DNA of 64,000 nt from JASLCR01 sp964619585 (GCA_964619585.1 CAZUCO010000001.1:310001-374000); one strand, 5' to 3'; positions 25,317 through 34,456 are shown, counted from the first letter of the stretch. Numbers and translations are program-made. The notes: generated by a model not told the origin, from the letters alone.

Positions 25317-26031
25317 TATTACCTCTGAAGTGAGTCACTCGGGCTACACGAACATATAGAACTAAAATAGAACTTACTTATAGTACAGATTCCGGTCGCG
25401 AATATACAGCTACATAATGACGAGATTTTGCATAAACAATATAAATAGTATATGAAATAGAAAATCATCAAGCCCATGGGTTAAAACAGAAGCTAACACG
25501 AAGTAGGGGTCTACACAAAAAAATACAGGCAGGACACATGGACAGTTACGCCCAAAGCATGAAAAGAGAGTATAGAAAGACATTGTGATTATACGTCGCA
25601 CAATATATCTTTTACGACATAGATATATCTATCTTCAGATGATTACCAATACCTTCGGAAGAGAGTAGTACATCAAGTTTCATCTATGTTTGCGTACGTT
25701 CCTTGTACCCAGTAATCTTATACCTTGCTTAAATCAGACTACTTATCATACCCAGCCCACACCCCCAGGCAAAGTGCCTAGACCAACCTCGCCGTTGTAA
25801 TATTCGTCCTATGTGTCGTAGCCGTTGCTATGGTTATCCACAACTCAGCATGCTGTTTGCATTTTTTTATTTTAATTGTATTCCCCTACTTTTTACCCTG
25901 CTTCCCTGCTATTTGATTTTTTTACATTTATATATTTTTATATGTTTTTTGCATACTATATCTAAATATAGAACATAAATAGAACTAGTTCACCAGGTGA
26001 GGGCGGTGGAGCTAACTACTCCTTATACCCC
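25317..26031. other. 715-bp AT-rich stretch without a credible gene
   Basis: It lies between convergent units. It contains one perfect DnaA box TTATCCACA (25834-25842), a very T/A-rich tract (25860-25980), repeats of the form TATAGAAC/AATAGAAC near 25355-25375 and 25975-25985, and a small hairpin AGGCA-AAG-TGCCT near 25772. Only tiny ORFs occur. Being between converging genes, it is not a typical promoter region. Confidence 0.5.
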
Positions 26032-26988
26032 CTACTCTTTGTACGCGGCCTTACCTCTCGTTCGCACATCAACATACTGAGGACTCTCCCCTGTCCTCCT
26101 CATATGTGCCACAATACGTGCAATGTCCTCAGCCTGCTCCCCTGCTGAGCGATCAACCGTCAACTTAAAGTAATACTTCACCGAGCTTAACTGAACTTCT
26201 AGCTGACGTGTTGTCAGGGCGGGGATAGTAGCACGTGTAACGGTGAATCCTTGTTTCTTTAGGCTACCAACCACCGAACCTACAAAACTGAGGAAGCGGT
26301 TACTTGTTACGTACTTTGACTGTACAGTAATATCATTCTTATCAACAATTGTTACCTTTGGCGCTGCTTGAATATTTTCAGAGAAAACTACTCCGTCTTG
26401 ATCAACATACTGAGTATGCCCATCTACAACCCAACGGGCAACAGGCTGCCGGAACCCAAATGCAACCTCAGCTTGACCAAACTCACCCGTAAGGGAAACT
26501 GCTACTGTTGTTACTTCGGGATGGCTCGCTTGGACAAATCCCGTCAGACTCAACACATCCAAGGCTGGTCGAAAACGCTGTAGTGGGTTAGCGGCATAAT
26601 AATCGTCCACTGTTTTCTGGTATTTTTTAGCTACCGAAGTATCGAGTTGCTTATCATACTGGCGAATAGTAGCAATATGCGTAGTGGCAACAAGCTGACT
26701 GGCAACAATGTACAGTGCTAGGATGGCGAATAACACCACTAGCAACCGGCGGATGAGGTGTCGTCGATGGCGATGAAGGTGATGTACATGTGCTCGGGGT
26801 GACTGTAGCTCTGCTCGTAGTTCATTCGAGCTTGCTACATGTGCAGAGCTACTACCTGTCAAAGTACGATTACGACGGAATCCTGTTGGTGTACGTAACG
26901 GCTTTGGCCTCTCGTTTGCCACTGTGGGCGACTGGGCTATCCGACGACGATTTGGTATATCTTTGCGCTCCTTGTTACGCCCAATCAT
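26032..26988 (-). CDS. ftsQ: Cell-division protein FtsQ/DivIB-like
   Basis: 318 residues. A long basic cytoplasmic N terminus (about 80 residues with His/Arg clusters), a single membrane helix (LLVVLFAILALYIVASQL near 83-100), then an external region with FtsQ-like beta pattern and a C-terminal YVDVRTRGKAAY motif, typical of the FtsQ beta domain that recruits FtsB/FtsL. It is the last gene of the cluster; its start overlaps the murG stop by 4 bases. The long basic tail is unusual in length. ftsA and ftsZ do not follow. Confidence 0.85.
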   Translation of the reverse strand: MIGRNKERKDIPNRRRIAQSPTVANERPKPLRTPTGFRRNRTLTGSSSAHVASSNELRAELQSPRAHVHHLHRHRRHLIRRLLVVLFAILALYIVASQLVATTHIATIRQYDKQLDTSVAKKYQKTVDDYYAANPLQRFRPALDVLSLTGFVQASHPEVTTVAVSLTGEFGQAEVAFGFRQPVARWVVDGHTQYVDQDGVVFSENIQAAPKVTIVDKNDITVQSKYVTSNRFLSFVGSVVGSLKKQGFTVTRATIPALTTRQLEVQLSSVKYYFKLTVDRSAGEQAEDIARIVAHMRRTGESPQYVDVRTRGKAAYKE

Positions 26989-28139
26989 TGATTCTCTCCT
27001 ACCTCATAGATAATAGCAGCAACGTCTTGAGCTGCATGTGGCCGAGCATATGCATGGAATCGCTTACTCATGGCCTTCGTCTTAGTCGATGCACTGATAA
27101 GCGCCTGGATCGCTTCGTAGAGCACCTGTGGATCTTCTTTCAGCTGATGATCCGTTAGTACTACAGCGGCACGCGCCTTCCCATATACCTCAGCGTTCTT
27201 TACTTGGTCACCCAAATTAGCAGCTGGCACGATAATAGTTGGAGTTGCTAAAGCAGCAAGTTCTTGCAGAAATGTTGCGCTTCCTCGAGATATAGCGACA
27301 TCTGCGGCACCAAGCAACTGATCCATGTCCGAATAGACAAACTCAAGAAGTTGGTAATGAGAAGAGTTGGGCACTTGCTCTTTAATTGCGTGAAAATGCG
27401 CCTTCCCCGCAACATGGATCACGCTATAGCCAGCACGCACGAGAGACTCACCGATCGATATAGCAGCACGGTTAATTGATAACGACCCTAGACCACCTCC
27501 AGTGAAGACTACAAGAGGCCGTGCCGGATCCACTACACCAAGATGTCTACGTGCTTGCTGTCTTTCTTTAGAAGTAAATGGATGAAAGGAAGGATCAATT
27601 GGTACACCGGTATATGTCGTAATTGCTTTATTATATGGATAGTACTCCACTGGTGAGCCCGTAGCGATCCTGGCTGCAAAGCGACTGAGTACTTTATTTG
27701 TGAGCCCTGGGCGTGTGTCAGAATCATGGATAACAAGAGGAACGTTGAGATGTTTAGCTGCATATCCTACAGGTAGACAAACGTAACCGCCCTTTGCAAA
27801 CACCACATCAGGTTTAAACTGTTTGATGATTTGTCTACTCTGTTTATACCCTGCAAGAATGCGGCCCAAATCTCGTGTGTTTTTCGATAGAATTTCCGCA
27901 TCCACAAGTTGCCGCCACATAGGAATACCATGGTATCGTCGGAGTTTCCCCGCACTAATAACACGTATCTCGATAGGTATTGAGGCATGCGCCATCAAGC
28001 CCCGTGCCTGCGCCTCAAATGCCGCATCGCAAACAAACAGCACAGTCAGGTCTTTATGAAGACGACTTAGCTCATTGATAACGGCGAGAACTGGCGTAAC
28101 GTGACCGCCCGACCCCCCGCCGACTGCGAGAACTCTCAT
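26985..28139 (-). CDS. murG: UDP-GlcNAc:lipid I N-acetylglucosaminyltransferase MurG
   Basis: 384 residues. MurG adds GlcNAc to lipid I to give lipid II on the inner face of the membrane. GGGSGGHVTPVLAVI at the N terminus, FAKGGYVCLPVGYAA near 113, HDSDTRPGLTNKVL and the second Rossmann half with FTGGGLGS near 215 and a QELAALATPTIIVP loop near 297 define it. GGAGGGGGAG precedes the ATG, but that start lies 68 bases inside the end of ftsW. Confidence 0.95.
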   Translation of the reverse strand: MRVLAVGGGSGGHVTPVLAVINELSRLHKDLTVLFVCDAAFEAQARGLMAHASIPIEIRVISAGKLRRYHGIPMWRQLVDAEILSKNTRDLGRILAGYKQSRQIIKQFKPDVVFAKGGYVCLPVGYAAKHLNVPLVIHDSDTRPGLTNKVLSRFAARIATGSPVEYYPYNKAITTYTGVPIDPSFHPFTSKERQQARRHLGVVDPARPLVVFTGGGLGSLSINRAAISIGESLVRAGYSVIHVAGKAHFHAIKEQVPNSSHYQLLEFVYSDMDQLLGAADVAISRGSATFLQELAALATPTIIVPAANLGDQVKNAEVYGKARAAVVLTDHQLKEDPQVLYEAIQALISASTKTKAMSKRFHAYARPHAAQDVAAIIYEVGENQ

Positions 28140-29376
28140 CTCCCCCTCCTTCTACACTTACATCATTTACCGTATAGTGTGACAGCTGAAAAACAAGTCC
28201 TAGAGCACCAGCAATAAATAGCATACTTGTTCCGCCAAAGCTGACCAGTGGTAACGTAATACCAGTAAGTGGAAATAGCCCCAGCATGGCAGCAATATTA
28301 ATAACTGTATGTGCTGTCAGCCAACTAAAAATACCCACCACTATCAACTTAGTCGACATGTCCGGCAGATGATCACCAATATGTAGAAGTCTTAGCAGGA
28401 GTGCCGTGAAGAGTGCAGTAATAGCCACAAGCCCTATGAAACCAAATATCTCTCCCATGATTGCAAACACTGAGTCATTGATAGCCTCTGGTAGGTAGCC
28501 TGTAGCCTGCACGCTGTTACCGATGCCAAGTCCTGTCAGCCCACCGCTTCCAATAGCAATTTTGGCTTGATTAATATGTCGACTTGCATTGTCTTCCACT
28601 ACTGAGTCACCTTGCAAAAACGTTGCCACACGAGCCCGACGGTGAGGTTCCGCCATGATAAATCCAATCCCAAGCACCAGTACTCCCGCACAAATCATTG
28701 CAATAATCCGTCTATTTAGCCCCGCCACAAACAGCATCGATAGAACAATCACTGCCAAGACGACACCGGTACTCATATTCTTTTGTAGCACAACAATAAA
28801 CAGTGTTACTACGGCTAAGAGTATACCCATAGGTATCAGTGTTGCATCACGATCATTTATCTTACCTTCTCTGTAGCGGGCACCCAAGAATCCAGCTACA
28901 AAGAGTAGTACGGCAAATTTCAAGAATTCAGCCGGCTGCATACTGCCAAACGGTCCAAGGTCAAACCAGCGTGCCGCACCGAGGATAACTGGAGCAAATG
29001 GAAGATGCAACGCAGCAGCGATCGCAAGCACCAAGCAAGCAACCAAGCCAATTATGAGCAGCAATCCCGCTCGCTCAAGTAGTATTCTATAGGGAAACTT
29101 CGCCACGACGACAAATCCTGCAATGGCCACAAGCAAACTGAGCGCTTGTCTAATGAAGAAATAAGTACCATTGTAATTTTCAGTACCAAAAGCATAATTT
29201 AGCACCTGTGCACGTTGAGGTCCGATAGCATAGATAACAATCAGGCCAAGCAACATCAACAGCCCCATGTAGAGAACTACTCTATAGTCGGGACGATGTT
29301 TACGAACACTAAAAGCTCGCTGTGCTTTCTCACCCCAGCTCTTGCTATTGTCCCTTCTTGAGCGACGCTGCTCCAT
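28072..29376 (-). CDS. ftsW: FtsW/RodA/SpoVE-family peptidoglycan polymerase
   Basis: About 434 residues with some ten membrane helices. SEDS marks include GPFGSMQPAEFLKFAVLLF near residue 155, LQKNMSTGVVLAVI near 207 and the final LVSFGGTSMLFIAGALGL loop near 380. The protein polymerises glycan strands with FtsI at the septum. Start at 29376 (MEQRRSRRD) follows mraY after a few bases; the longer frame overlaps mraY. The last 20 or so residues are Arg/Ser-rich and are read from DNA that also codes for the MurG N terminus. Confidence 0.93.
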   Translation of the reverse strand: MEQRRSRRDNSKSWGEKAQRAFSVRKHRPDYRVVLYMGLLMLLGLIVIYAIGPQRAQVLNYAFGTENYNGTYFFIRQALSLLVAIAGFVVVAKFPYRILLERAGLLLIIGLVACLVLAIAAALHLPFAPVILGAARWFDLGPFGSMQPAEFLKFAVLLFVAGFLGARYREGKINDRDATLIPMGILLAVVTLFIVVLQKNMSTGVVLAVIVLSMLFVAGLNRRIIAMICAGVLVLGIGFIMAEPHRRARVATFLQGDSVVEDNASRHINQAKIAIGSGGLTGLGIGNSVQATGYLPEAINDSVFAIMGEIFGFIGLVAITALFTALLLRLLHIGDHLPDMSTKLIVVGIFSWLTAHTVINIAAMLGLFPLTGITLPLVSFGGTSMLFIAGALGLVFQLSHYTVNDVSVEGGGDESSRSRRGVGRSRYASSRRYQ

Positions 29377-29380
29377 ACGC

Positions 29381-30415
29381 CTAAACGTGCCCTCCGGTAA
29401 CAGCAATCAGGAGCCCAACTGCGCTCACAACAAACCCAAGTACCCAAAATCGCATAGTCACTTTTGTCTCAGGCCAACCCATTGCCTCCAAGTGATGATG
29501 AATAGGAGCAGACAAGAATACTTTGCGGTGGAAGAACCGCTTACTCGTAATCTGTATGAGGCTTGAGCCAGCTTCAAGTACAAATACTGCACCTATCACA
29601 GGAAGTAAGAAGAGCGAGTTTGTCATCATAGCAACCACTCCTAGTGATACCCCATATGCAAAACTGCCTACATCGCCCATGAAGAAGCGAGCGGGATAGA
29701 TATTAAACCATAGATAGCTAAGGAGCGAACCGAGTACAGTGAAACAAAAGCCTGCCACCATGAAGTGACCTTGCAACATAGCAATCAGGCCAAAGGTACC
29801 AAAGCTAGCGATTAATAGACCTCCGGCAAGGCCATCAAGACCATCGCTTATGTTGACTGCGTTCCCCATTGCAGTCACGATAAATGCAAATACAGGAATC
29901 ATCCACACACCGATGTCAATTGTGCCAACATACGGAATATGTATGTCTGTATACCCTAACTTCTCATAGAAGTACCAACCAAGAACCGCTCCAATGGTAA
30001 CGATCAGCAAGAACTTAATACTTGACCGTAGTCCAGCTACCCCTTTACCTGATCCACGGATATTGATAATGTCATCAATCAAACCGACCGCACCACCACC
30101 AATCAGTGCCGCCAATGGTAGCCATGTTTCACCCTGGTCAAGATTTAATCCCAATGTCACCAGTGTGATTGAGATAACCCCGATCGCCCCAGCCATAGTT
30201 GGGATAGAACGTTTAAATTTAGCAGCATGGAGCTTCGTAAAGACCTCGAGTACTTCACCAGTGGTACTCGTTTTACGCTGCTTTTTCCAGAATTTATAGC
30301 GATAAGCAAGAAATGTATAAATTGGCGTCAGGAACATAGCCAGCAAAAAAGCCATAACAGTGAGAAGTACGATGTCTCCTAGTGAGTCTTTAAGCATTGC
30401 TTGCGTAACGTCCAT
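29381..30415 (-). CDS. mraY: Phospho-N-acetylmuramoyl-pentapeptide transferase MraY
   Basis: 344 residues, about ten membrane helices. It makes lipid I from UDP-MurNAc-pentapeptide and undecaprenyl phosphate. Conserved acidic motifs are present: GLIDDIINIRG near residue 97, NAVNISDGLDGLAGG near 187 and FMGDVGSFAYG near 246, plus the APIHHHLEAMGW histidine motif near 303. The gene follows ftsI after two bases and GAGAGGA precedes its ATG. Confidence 0.96.
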   Translation of the reverse strand: MDVTQAMLKDSLGDIVLLTVMAFLLAMFLTPIYTFLAYRYKFWKKQRKTSTTGEVLEVFTKLHAAKFKRSIPTMAGAIGVISITLVTLGLNLDQGETWLPLAALIGGGAVGLIDDIINIRGSGKGVAGLRSSIKFLLIVTIGAVLGWYFYEKLGYTDIHIPYVGTIDIGVWMIPVFAFIVTAMGNAVNISDGLDGLAGGLLIASFGTFGLIAMLQGHFMVAGFCFTVLGSLLSYLWFNIYPARFFMGDVGSFAYGVSLGVVAMMTNSLFLLPVIGAVFVLEAGSSLIQITSKRFFHRKVFLSAPIHHHLEAMGWPETKVTMRFWVLGFVVSAVGLLIAVTGGHV

Positions 30416-30417
30416 AT

Positions 30418-32160
30418 TTATCCTCTCGGTTGTAGCCCTAAATAGTCAATCATACGGTTAGAGATCTGGGTAAAAATTGGCATGGCGTGAACATTTCCTT
30501 CAAAATGCTTCCCGTCGCCAGACACTTGCACCATTATGACATATCGAGGCTTAGTATCGCCACCATATCCAAGGTAAGTTCCGATTGTTTGATTGAAGTC
30601 ATATTTGCCATTGACTAACGTCTGTGATGTTCCTGTTTTTCCACCAATATCGTAACCAGCCTTATCACCTGTCACGTTGAATGAAGCACGTGCATCATGA
30701 ACCATCTTCTTGATTGACTGAGAAGCACCTGCAGAGATCGTTTGACGGAGTGGCTTAGCAGCTACGTCTGGCTTGTAATTACCACTACCATCGACTGTGC
30801 CACTTACGATTGTCGGCTTGTAGTATTTTCCGCCGTTCATTAACGAAGAAAATCCGGCCGCTACCTGCAGCATTGTCACGTTGAGACCCTGTCCAAATGT
30901 CATATTCGAGTAACGGACGGCGTTACCTTCTGGGTTACTTGGTGATACAACATCTCCAGTAGCTTCACCCGCTAGTTGAATACCCGTCTTTTCACCAAGC
31001 CCAAGTCGATCATGAAAGTAGGTATACATAGTATCTCGAGCGGTACGGTTAATCGAATTACCATCCCCTAGTCGCTTGGCAATCTCAACTGTACCGGTAT
31101 TGAGTGACCAGTTGAGTGCCGTCTGAAAACTTATTGTACCCGTATGGCCCTTGGCTGCGTTGGTGATCGTTCGGTCTTCAACCTGCACATAGTCAGTATT
31201 CACGAACGTTGACTGAGGGGTCATTGCGCCTTTGTCTAGGGCCGTAGCCATGGTAAACGTCTTGAGTACCGAAGCAGGTTCGTAAGGAGTCGTAATTGTC
31301 GCATTATTAAAGGCCTCAGCATTCTGAACCTTAGTAAACTCTTCGGGGTCATAGGTCGGAAGATTTGCCATTGCCATCACATGACCGTTTTGTGGATCCA
31401 TAACAATTGCACTTGCCCTCGTAGCGCCAATCGATTTTGCCCCCTCTGCCAGCGCTGACTCAGTAAAAGATTGAACATTGCGGTCAATCGTCAGCACAAT
31501 ATTCTCCCCATTCTTTGGGGGCTCAAGTACATTATTATTACCAATCGTCAGAGGTACGTTACTGATATCGGTAACTGCTTTACGCATACCATCAGTGCCC
31601 TTTAGCCGTGTATTGAGGGCTTCTTCTACGCCATACTGGCCCTTTTCCTCAGCATTGACAAATCCAAGTACTTGAGCCGCCAGCTTACCTTCTGGATAGA
31701 CACGACGAGAAGTGGGCTGGAATCCAAGTCCCTTCAGGTTCTTCTCCTTCAATAGATCAGCTTGCTTGCGTGTCACATTGCGTGCCACCACCTGGTAGCG
31801 ACTTGGCTTTGCTTTTGCATGGTCCTCGATATTCTTCACTGCTGAACCCCCAGCAATCTCACGAACTGCTGTGGCAATCGCTTTTGGATCAACCACTTCT
31901 TCAGGGTCAACAAAAACAGTAAAGACCGCTTCGTTCAGCACGATCTTCACAGGGCTGCTGTAGTCAAGTGCATATATCTCGCCTCTTGTCGCCGGAAGCA
32001 CTTGCTGCTTTACCTGTTCGCTATTTGCCGCCTGGGTCCATTTATCGTGCTCAACGATCTGCAAATAGAAAAGCCTCACTACAAATAGCGCCATAAACCC
32101 AAACAGCACCATGCTGAGTAGTCGTATACGCTGATGTGAGGCGATAACGGGCTGTGCCAT
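30418..32160 (-). CDS. ftsI: Penicillin-binding protein, FtsI/PBP2 class transpeptidase
   Basis: 580 residues. One N-terminal membrane helix (LLSMVLFGFMALFVVRLFYL near 13-32), a PBP dimerisation region, and the transpeptidase with SxxK in PASVLKTFTM near 302, SxN in WSLNTGT near 354 and KTG in GGKTGTSQ near 517. It cross-links septal peptidoglycan. No PASTA domains. It follows the ftsL-like gene after 11 bases. Confidence 0.93.
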   Translation of the reverse strand: MAQPVIASHQRIRLLSMVLFGFMALFVVRLFYLQIVEHDKWTQAANSEQVKQQVLPATRGEIYALDYSSPVKIVLNEAVFTVFVDPEEVVDPKAIATAVREIAGGSAVKNIEDHAKAKPSRYQVVARNVTRKQADLLKEKNLKGLGFQPTSRRVYPEGKLAAQVLGFVNAEEKGQYGVEEALNTRLKGTDGMRKAVTDISNVPLTIGNNNVLEPPKNGENIVLTIDRNVQSFTESALAEGAKSIGATRASAIVMDPQNGHVMAMANLPTYDPEEFTKVQNAEAFNNATITTPYEPASVLKTFTMATALDKGAMTPQSTFVNTDYVQVEDRTITNAAKGHTGTISFQTALNWSLNTGTVEIAKRLGDGNSINRTARDTMYTYFHDRLGLGEKTGIQLAGEATGDVVSPSNPEGNAVRYSNMTFGQGLNVTMLQVAAGFSSLMNGGKYYKPTIVSGTVDGSGNYKPDVAAKPLRQTISAGASQSIKKMVHDARASFNVTGDKAGYDIGGKTGTSQTLVNGKYDFNQTIGTYLGYGGDTKPRYVIMVQVSGDGKHFEGNVHAMPIFTQISNRMIDYLGLQPRG

Positions 32161-32171
32161 ATATAACTACT

Positions 32172-32522
32172 TTACCGTAGATACTCAGTTGAGTCAGCAG
32201 TCTTCATTTCCTTAGCAACGCTACTGTTCTGTACAGCCTCGAGTGCGGTAAGACGAGCATTTTCTACTTCGAGATCTGTTTTCTGACTCGAAAGCGCTGC
32301 GATTTTCTGATCGATATCTTGAGCTTGGTAATCGTATGAGGTTGCCTTAGTTGCTTGCGTAAGGTAAATCAAACCAAGCACAGTAATCATCAATGCAATA
32401 AGCACTGTATGTGTCACTGGGCCAAGTTTGACGCTCGAAGTAAATCGAGTAGTATTCTGGTTACGATTCCAGTTATTTCCCTGAATTCGCCGATTAAACG
32501 TGGTGGTTCGTTGATAGCTCAT
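32172..32522 (-). CDS. ftsL: FtsL-like division protein
   Basis: 116 residues: an Asn/Arg/Thr-rich cytoplasmic part, one membrane helix (VLIALMITVLGLIYL near 40-55) and a coiled-coil-like external stretch (IDQKIAALSSQKTDLEVENARL). This bitopic, heptad-patterned layout and position between rsmH and ftsI are those of FtsL, which has little sequence conservation. No ribosome binding site precedes the ATG. Confidence 0.82.
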   Translation of the reverse strand: MSYQRTTTFNRRIQGNNWNRNQNTTRFTSSVKLGPVTHTVLIALMITVLGLIYLTQATKATSYDYQAQDIDQKIAALSSQKTDLEVENARLTALEAVQNSSVAKEMKTADSTEYLR

Positions 32523-32566
32523 ATATGTTATTTGTGTGTTTATATTTGATTTTACTTTTTAGGCTT

Positions 32567-32594
32567 CCTGGAAGGACAGTTTGGCCCTTCCAGG
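32567..32594 (-). promoter_or_regulatory. 9-bp perfect hairpin between the small ORF and ftsL
   Basis: CCTGGAAGG (32567-32575) pairs perfectly with CCTTCCAGG (32586-32594). No U tract follows on the minus strand, so an mRNA-stabilising or processing stem is likelier than a terminator. Confidence 0.55.
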
Positions 32595-32614
32595 ATCCAT
32601 GTCAGTGGAGTGTA

Positions 32615-32680
32615 CTACTTCAATCGAACTTGTACGCGTGTTTCTACTGACTGGTTTTGTACTGGGATGTGGATTGGCAT
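32615..32680 (-). CDS. Candidate 21-residue small protein in the division cluster
   Basis: Between rsmH and ftsL the minus strand encodes a 21-residue peptide (begins MPIHIPVQNQ, ends VQVRLK) with stop TAG at 32615. AAAGGGGA lies about 7 bases upstream of the ATG, one of the better ribosome binding sites in the cluster. The ORF is followed by the hairpin at 32567-32594. The second half alternates charged and hydrophobic residues, as in a beta strand. Too short for family recognition. Confidence 0.5.
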   Translation of the reverse strand: MPIHIPVQNQSVETRVQVRLK

Positions 32681-32703
32681 ATCGTATCCCCTTTCTGTTT
32701 GTG

Positions 32704-33597
32704 TTATATTTTCACTGCGACTCGAAGTTTTGCACTTCGTGAGCGCGGATTGTGAACATCGTAGGTTTTGCCATCGATAGGTTTTTTTGTGAGAACAGTG
32801 AGCTCAGCCTCATATCCATCTGCTTGCTGCTTGGCAAAATATTGCTTTACCAGGCGATCCTCAAGGCTATGAAAGCTGATGATACCAACTCTACCTTTTG
32901 TGTTCAGGAGGTTTGGTAATAGCGGCAATAGCCGCTCAATTTGCCCAAGTTCGTCATTCACTTCTATACGAATGGCTTGAAAAGTACGCGTGGCCGGGTG
33001 AATTTTCTTACGCGGTCCACGAATAGCTGCTTGGATAGTTAAAGCAAGTTGGTCTGTCGTTTCAAATGGCCGATCCGTTACGATTGCTCGTGCAATTCGT
33101 TTGGCCACCGGTTTTGGCTCTTCGCCATAGCTGACGATAATCCGTACAAGTGCTTCTTCACTGTAGGTGTTTACAACACTTGCAGCGGTACGCGCCTGTC
33201 GGACATCCATCCGCATGTCTAACGGTCCATTCCCGGAAAACGAAAACCCTCGCTCCAGCCTATCAAGCTGTGGTGACGACACCCCCAAATCCGCTAATAC
33301 AAGATCAAATCGCTTACCCTCCTTTACTAGTGCCTCAGCAGCAGCCAGAAAGTCAGTTGAGCGAATTTGAGCGCCTTGATCAGCAAGATCTTCTAAGTGA
33401 TCGAGCGTCATTTCATCTCGATCAACAAGAACAGTATCATGATAATTCCCTGTTTGCGCCAGAAAAGCCCGCGCATGACCGCCATATCCTGCAGTGAGAT
33501 CTAAATAGCTCTCACCTTTGGTTGGCCGCATCGTATGCAAACACTCGTCAAGCAGTACAGGAACATGAATACGTGGTGGATGTTCTTTAATACTCAT
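32704..33597 (-). CDS. rsmH: 16S rRNA (cytosine-1402-N4) methyltransferase RsmH
   Basis: 297 residues. HVPVLLDECLHTMRP at the start, the SAM-binding YLDLTAGYGGHARAFL near residue 31, DLVLADLGVSSPQLDRLERG near 98 and IISFHSLEDRLVKQYF near 238 are family signatures. It methylates C1402 of 16S rRNA. TACAAT lies 7 bases before the ATG without a ribosome binding site, pointing to an internal leaderless promoter separate from that of mraZ. Confidence 0.96.
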   Translation of the reverse strand: MSIKEHPPRIHVPVLLDECLHTMRPTKGESYLDLTAGYGGHARAFLAQTGNYHDTVLVDRDEMTLDHLEDLADQGAQIRSTDFLAAAEALVKEGKRFDLVLADLGVSSPQLDRLERGFSFSGNGPLDMRMDVRQARTAASVVNTYSEEALVRIIVSYGEEPKPVAKRIARAIVTDRPFETTDQLALTIQAAIRGPRKKIHPATRTFQAIRIEVNDELGQIERLLPLLPNLLNTKGRVGIISFHSLEDRLVKQYFAKQQADGYEAELTVLTKKPIDGKTYDVHNPRSRSAKLRVAVKI

Positions 33598-33931
33598 AAC
33601 GACTATTGTACCGCGTTTTTACTATCTTCGTATCTGTTCCGATAGTAATAACGCCAATAGTTGTCTTCGAGATCACCTACCCCAGTACTATGTGTATTTG
33701 TTTTTAGGTATATGTTTGTTTTTGTAATAAGTATCTTACCGAGTCACTGTGTAACTCATAACGGTAAGAATTTGAGAGACTTATGTGTGAGGTGGAGTTT
33801 TTTGGGAGGTGTGTGTTAAGTAAGGTGCGCTCAGCTGTTTTGTGTGTGCTAAGTTACCACGACATAGTACCAGGTAGGTGGTCTCGAGGTTCGTTTGGTT
33901 GTTAACGTACGTATATCTTAGAAACAATCAA
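33598..33931 (-). other. Intergenic region between mraZ and rsmH with a long hairpin
   Basis: About 334 bases with no convincing gene. An 8-bp perfect inverted repeat TCTTACCG (33734-33741) / CGGTAAGA (33762-33769) encloses an inner GAGT/ACTC pair. On the plus strand the sequence is rich in TGTGTG/GGAGG. Structured leaders upstream of mraW are known in Actinobacteria (mraW RNA motif); whether this one is related cannot be judged by eye. Confidence 0.4.
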
Positions 33932-34294
33932 TCAAATCTCAGCATCTGGTCGCATAACACGCCAGTACTTACCGACACGAACAGCAACAAGCTCTTTCTC
34001 AATACCTGCATACTCGAGCAAATGCTGCTCAAGTGTCACTCGACCTTGTTTTTGGTCAAGTTCAGCTGCAGTCTTGCCGCGACGAAACCGAACGTTAAGA
34101 TCGGCGATCGCCTCGTCAAGAATAGAACCTGTTAGCTCTGGTTCAACATCCCTATCCCAAACCTGTTGAGGATATAGGTGGAGATACTGACCAAAACCAC
34201 GCGTTACAACAACCCCACTGGCAAATTCATTTCGAAGTTCAGTCGGTATAGTTAACCGACGCTTAGAGTCAAGCTTTCGTTCGAAATAATCCAT
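33932..34294 (-). CDS. mraZ: Transcriptional regulator MraZ
   Basis: 120 residues with two AbrB-like half-domains: FERKLDSKRRLTIPTELR at the start and DQKQGRVTLEQHLLEYAGI near 79. MraZ represses its own division operon by binding tandem GTGGG-like repeats. Four such repeats lie in the promoter just upstream (34373-34418), which strengthens both calls. Confidence 0.93.
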   Translation of the reverse strand: MDYFERKLDSKRRLTIPTELRNEFASGVVVTRGFGQYLHLYPQQVWDRDVEPELTGSILDEAIADLNVRFRRGKTAAELDQKQGRVTLEQHLLEYAGIEKELVAVRVGKYWRVMRPDAEI

Positions 34295-34372
34295 TTAATA
34301 ATTTGCCTCGGGGGTGCCTTCCCGATTAGATGATTAGTTTTTAAGTAGTGGTGATGTTTGTTTGAGTGGTTA

Positions 34373-34424
34373 CCCACTTTTTTCCACTAAACCTACTATA
34401 CTACCCACTCTTACCCACTGACAA
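34373..34424 (-). promoter_or_regulatory. mraZ promoter with MraZ-box repeats
   Basis: Minus strand TTGTCA (34424-34419), 18-base spacer, TATAGT (34400-34395). Two GTGGG copies with 10-base period (34418-34414, 34408-34404) fill the spacer, and a second pair GTGGA/GTGGG (34387-34383, 34377-34373) follows the -10 box. GTGGG repeats spaced by five bases are the known MraZ target. Confidence 0.8.
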
Positions 34425-34456
34425 GTACTTTTTTACCATTTTTTTACAAACGCGCA

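Noticed and set aside
25538..25588. 16-codon ORF in the gene-free region
   Set aside because: AGGA is only 3 bases from the ATG and there is no promoter or terminator; judged chance.
25834..25980. Possible replication origin (DnaA box plus AT-rich tract)
   Set aside because: Only one box, genes converge on it, and dnaA/dnaN are not adjacent.
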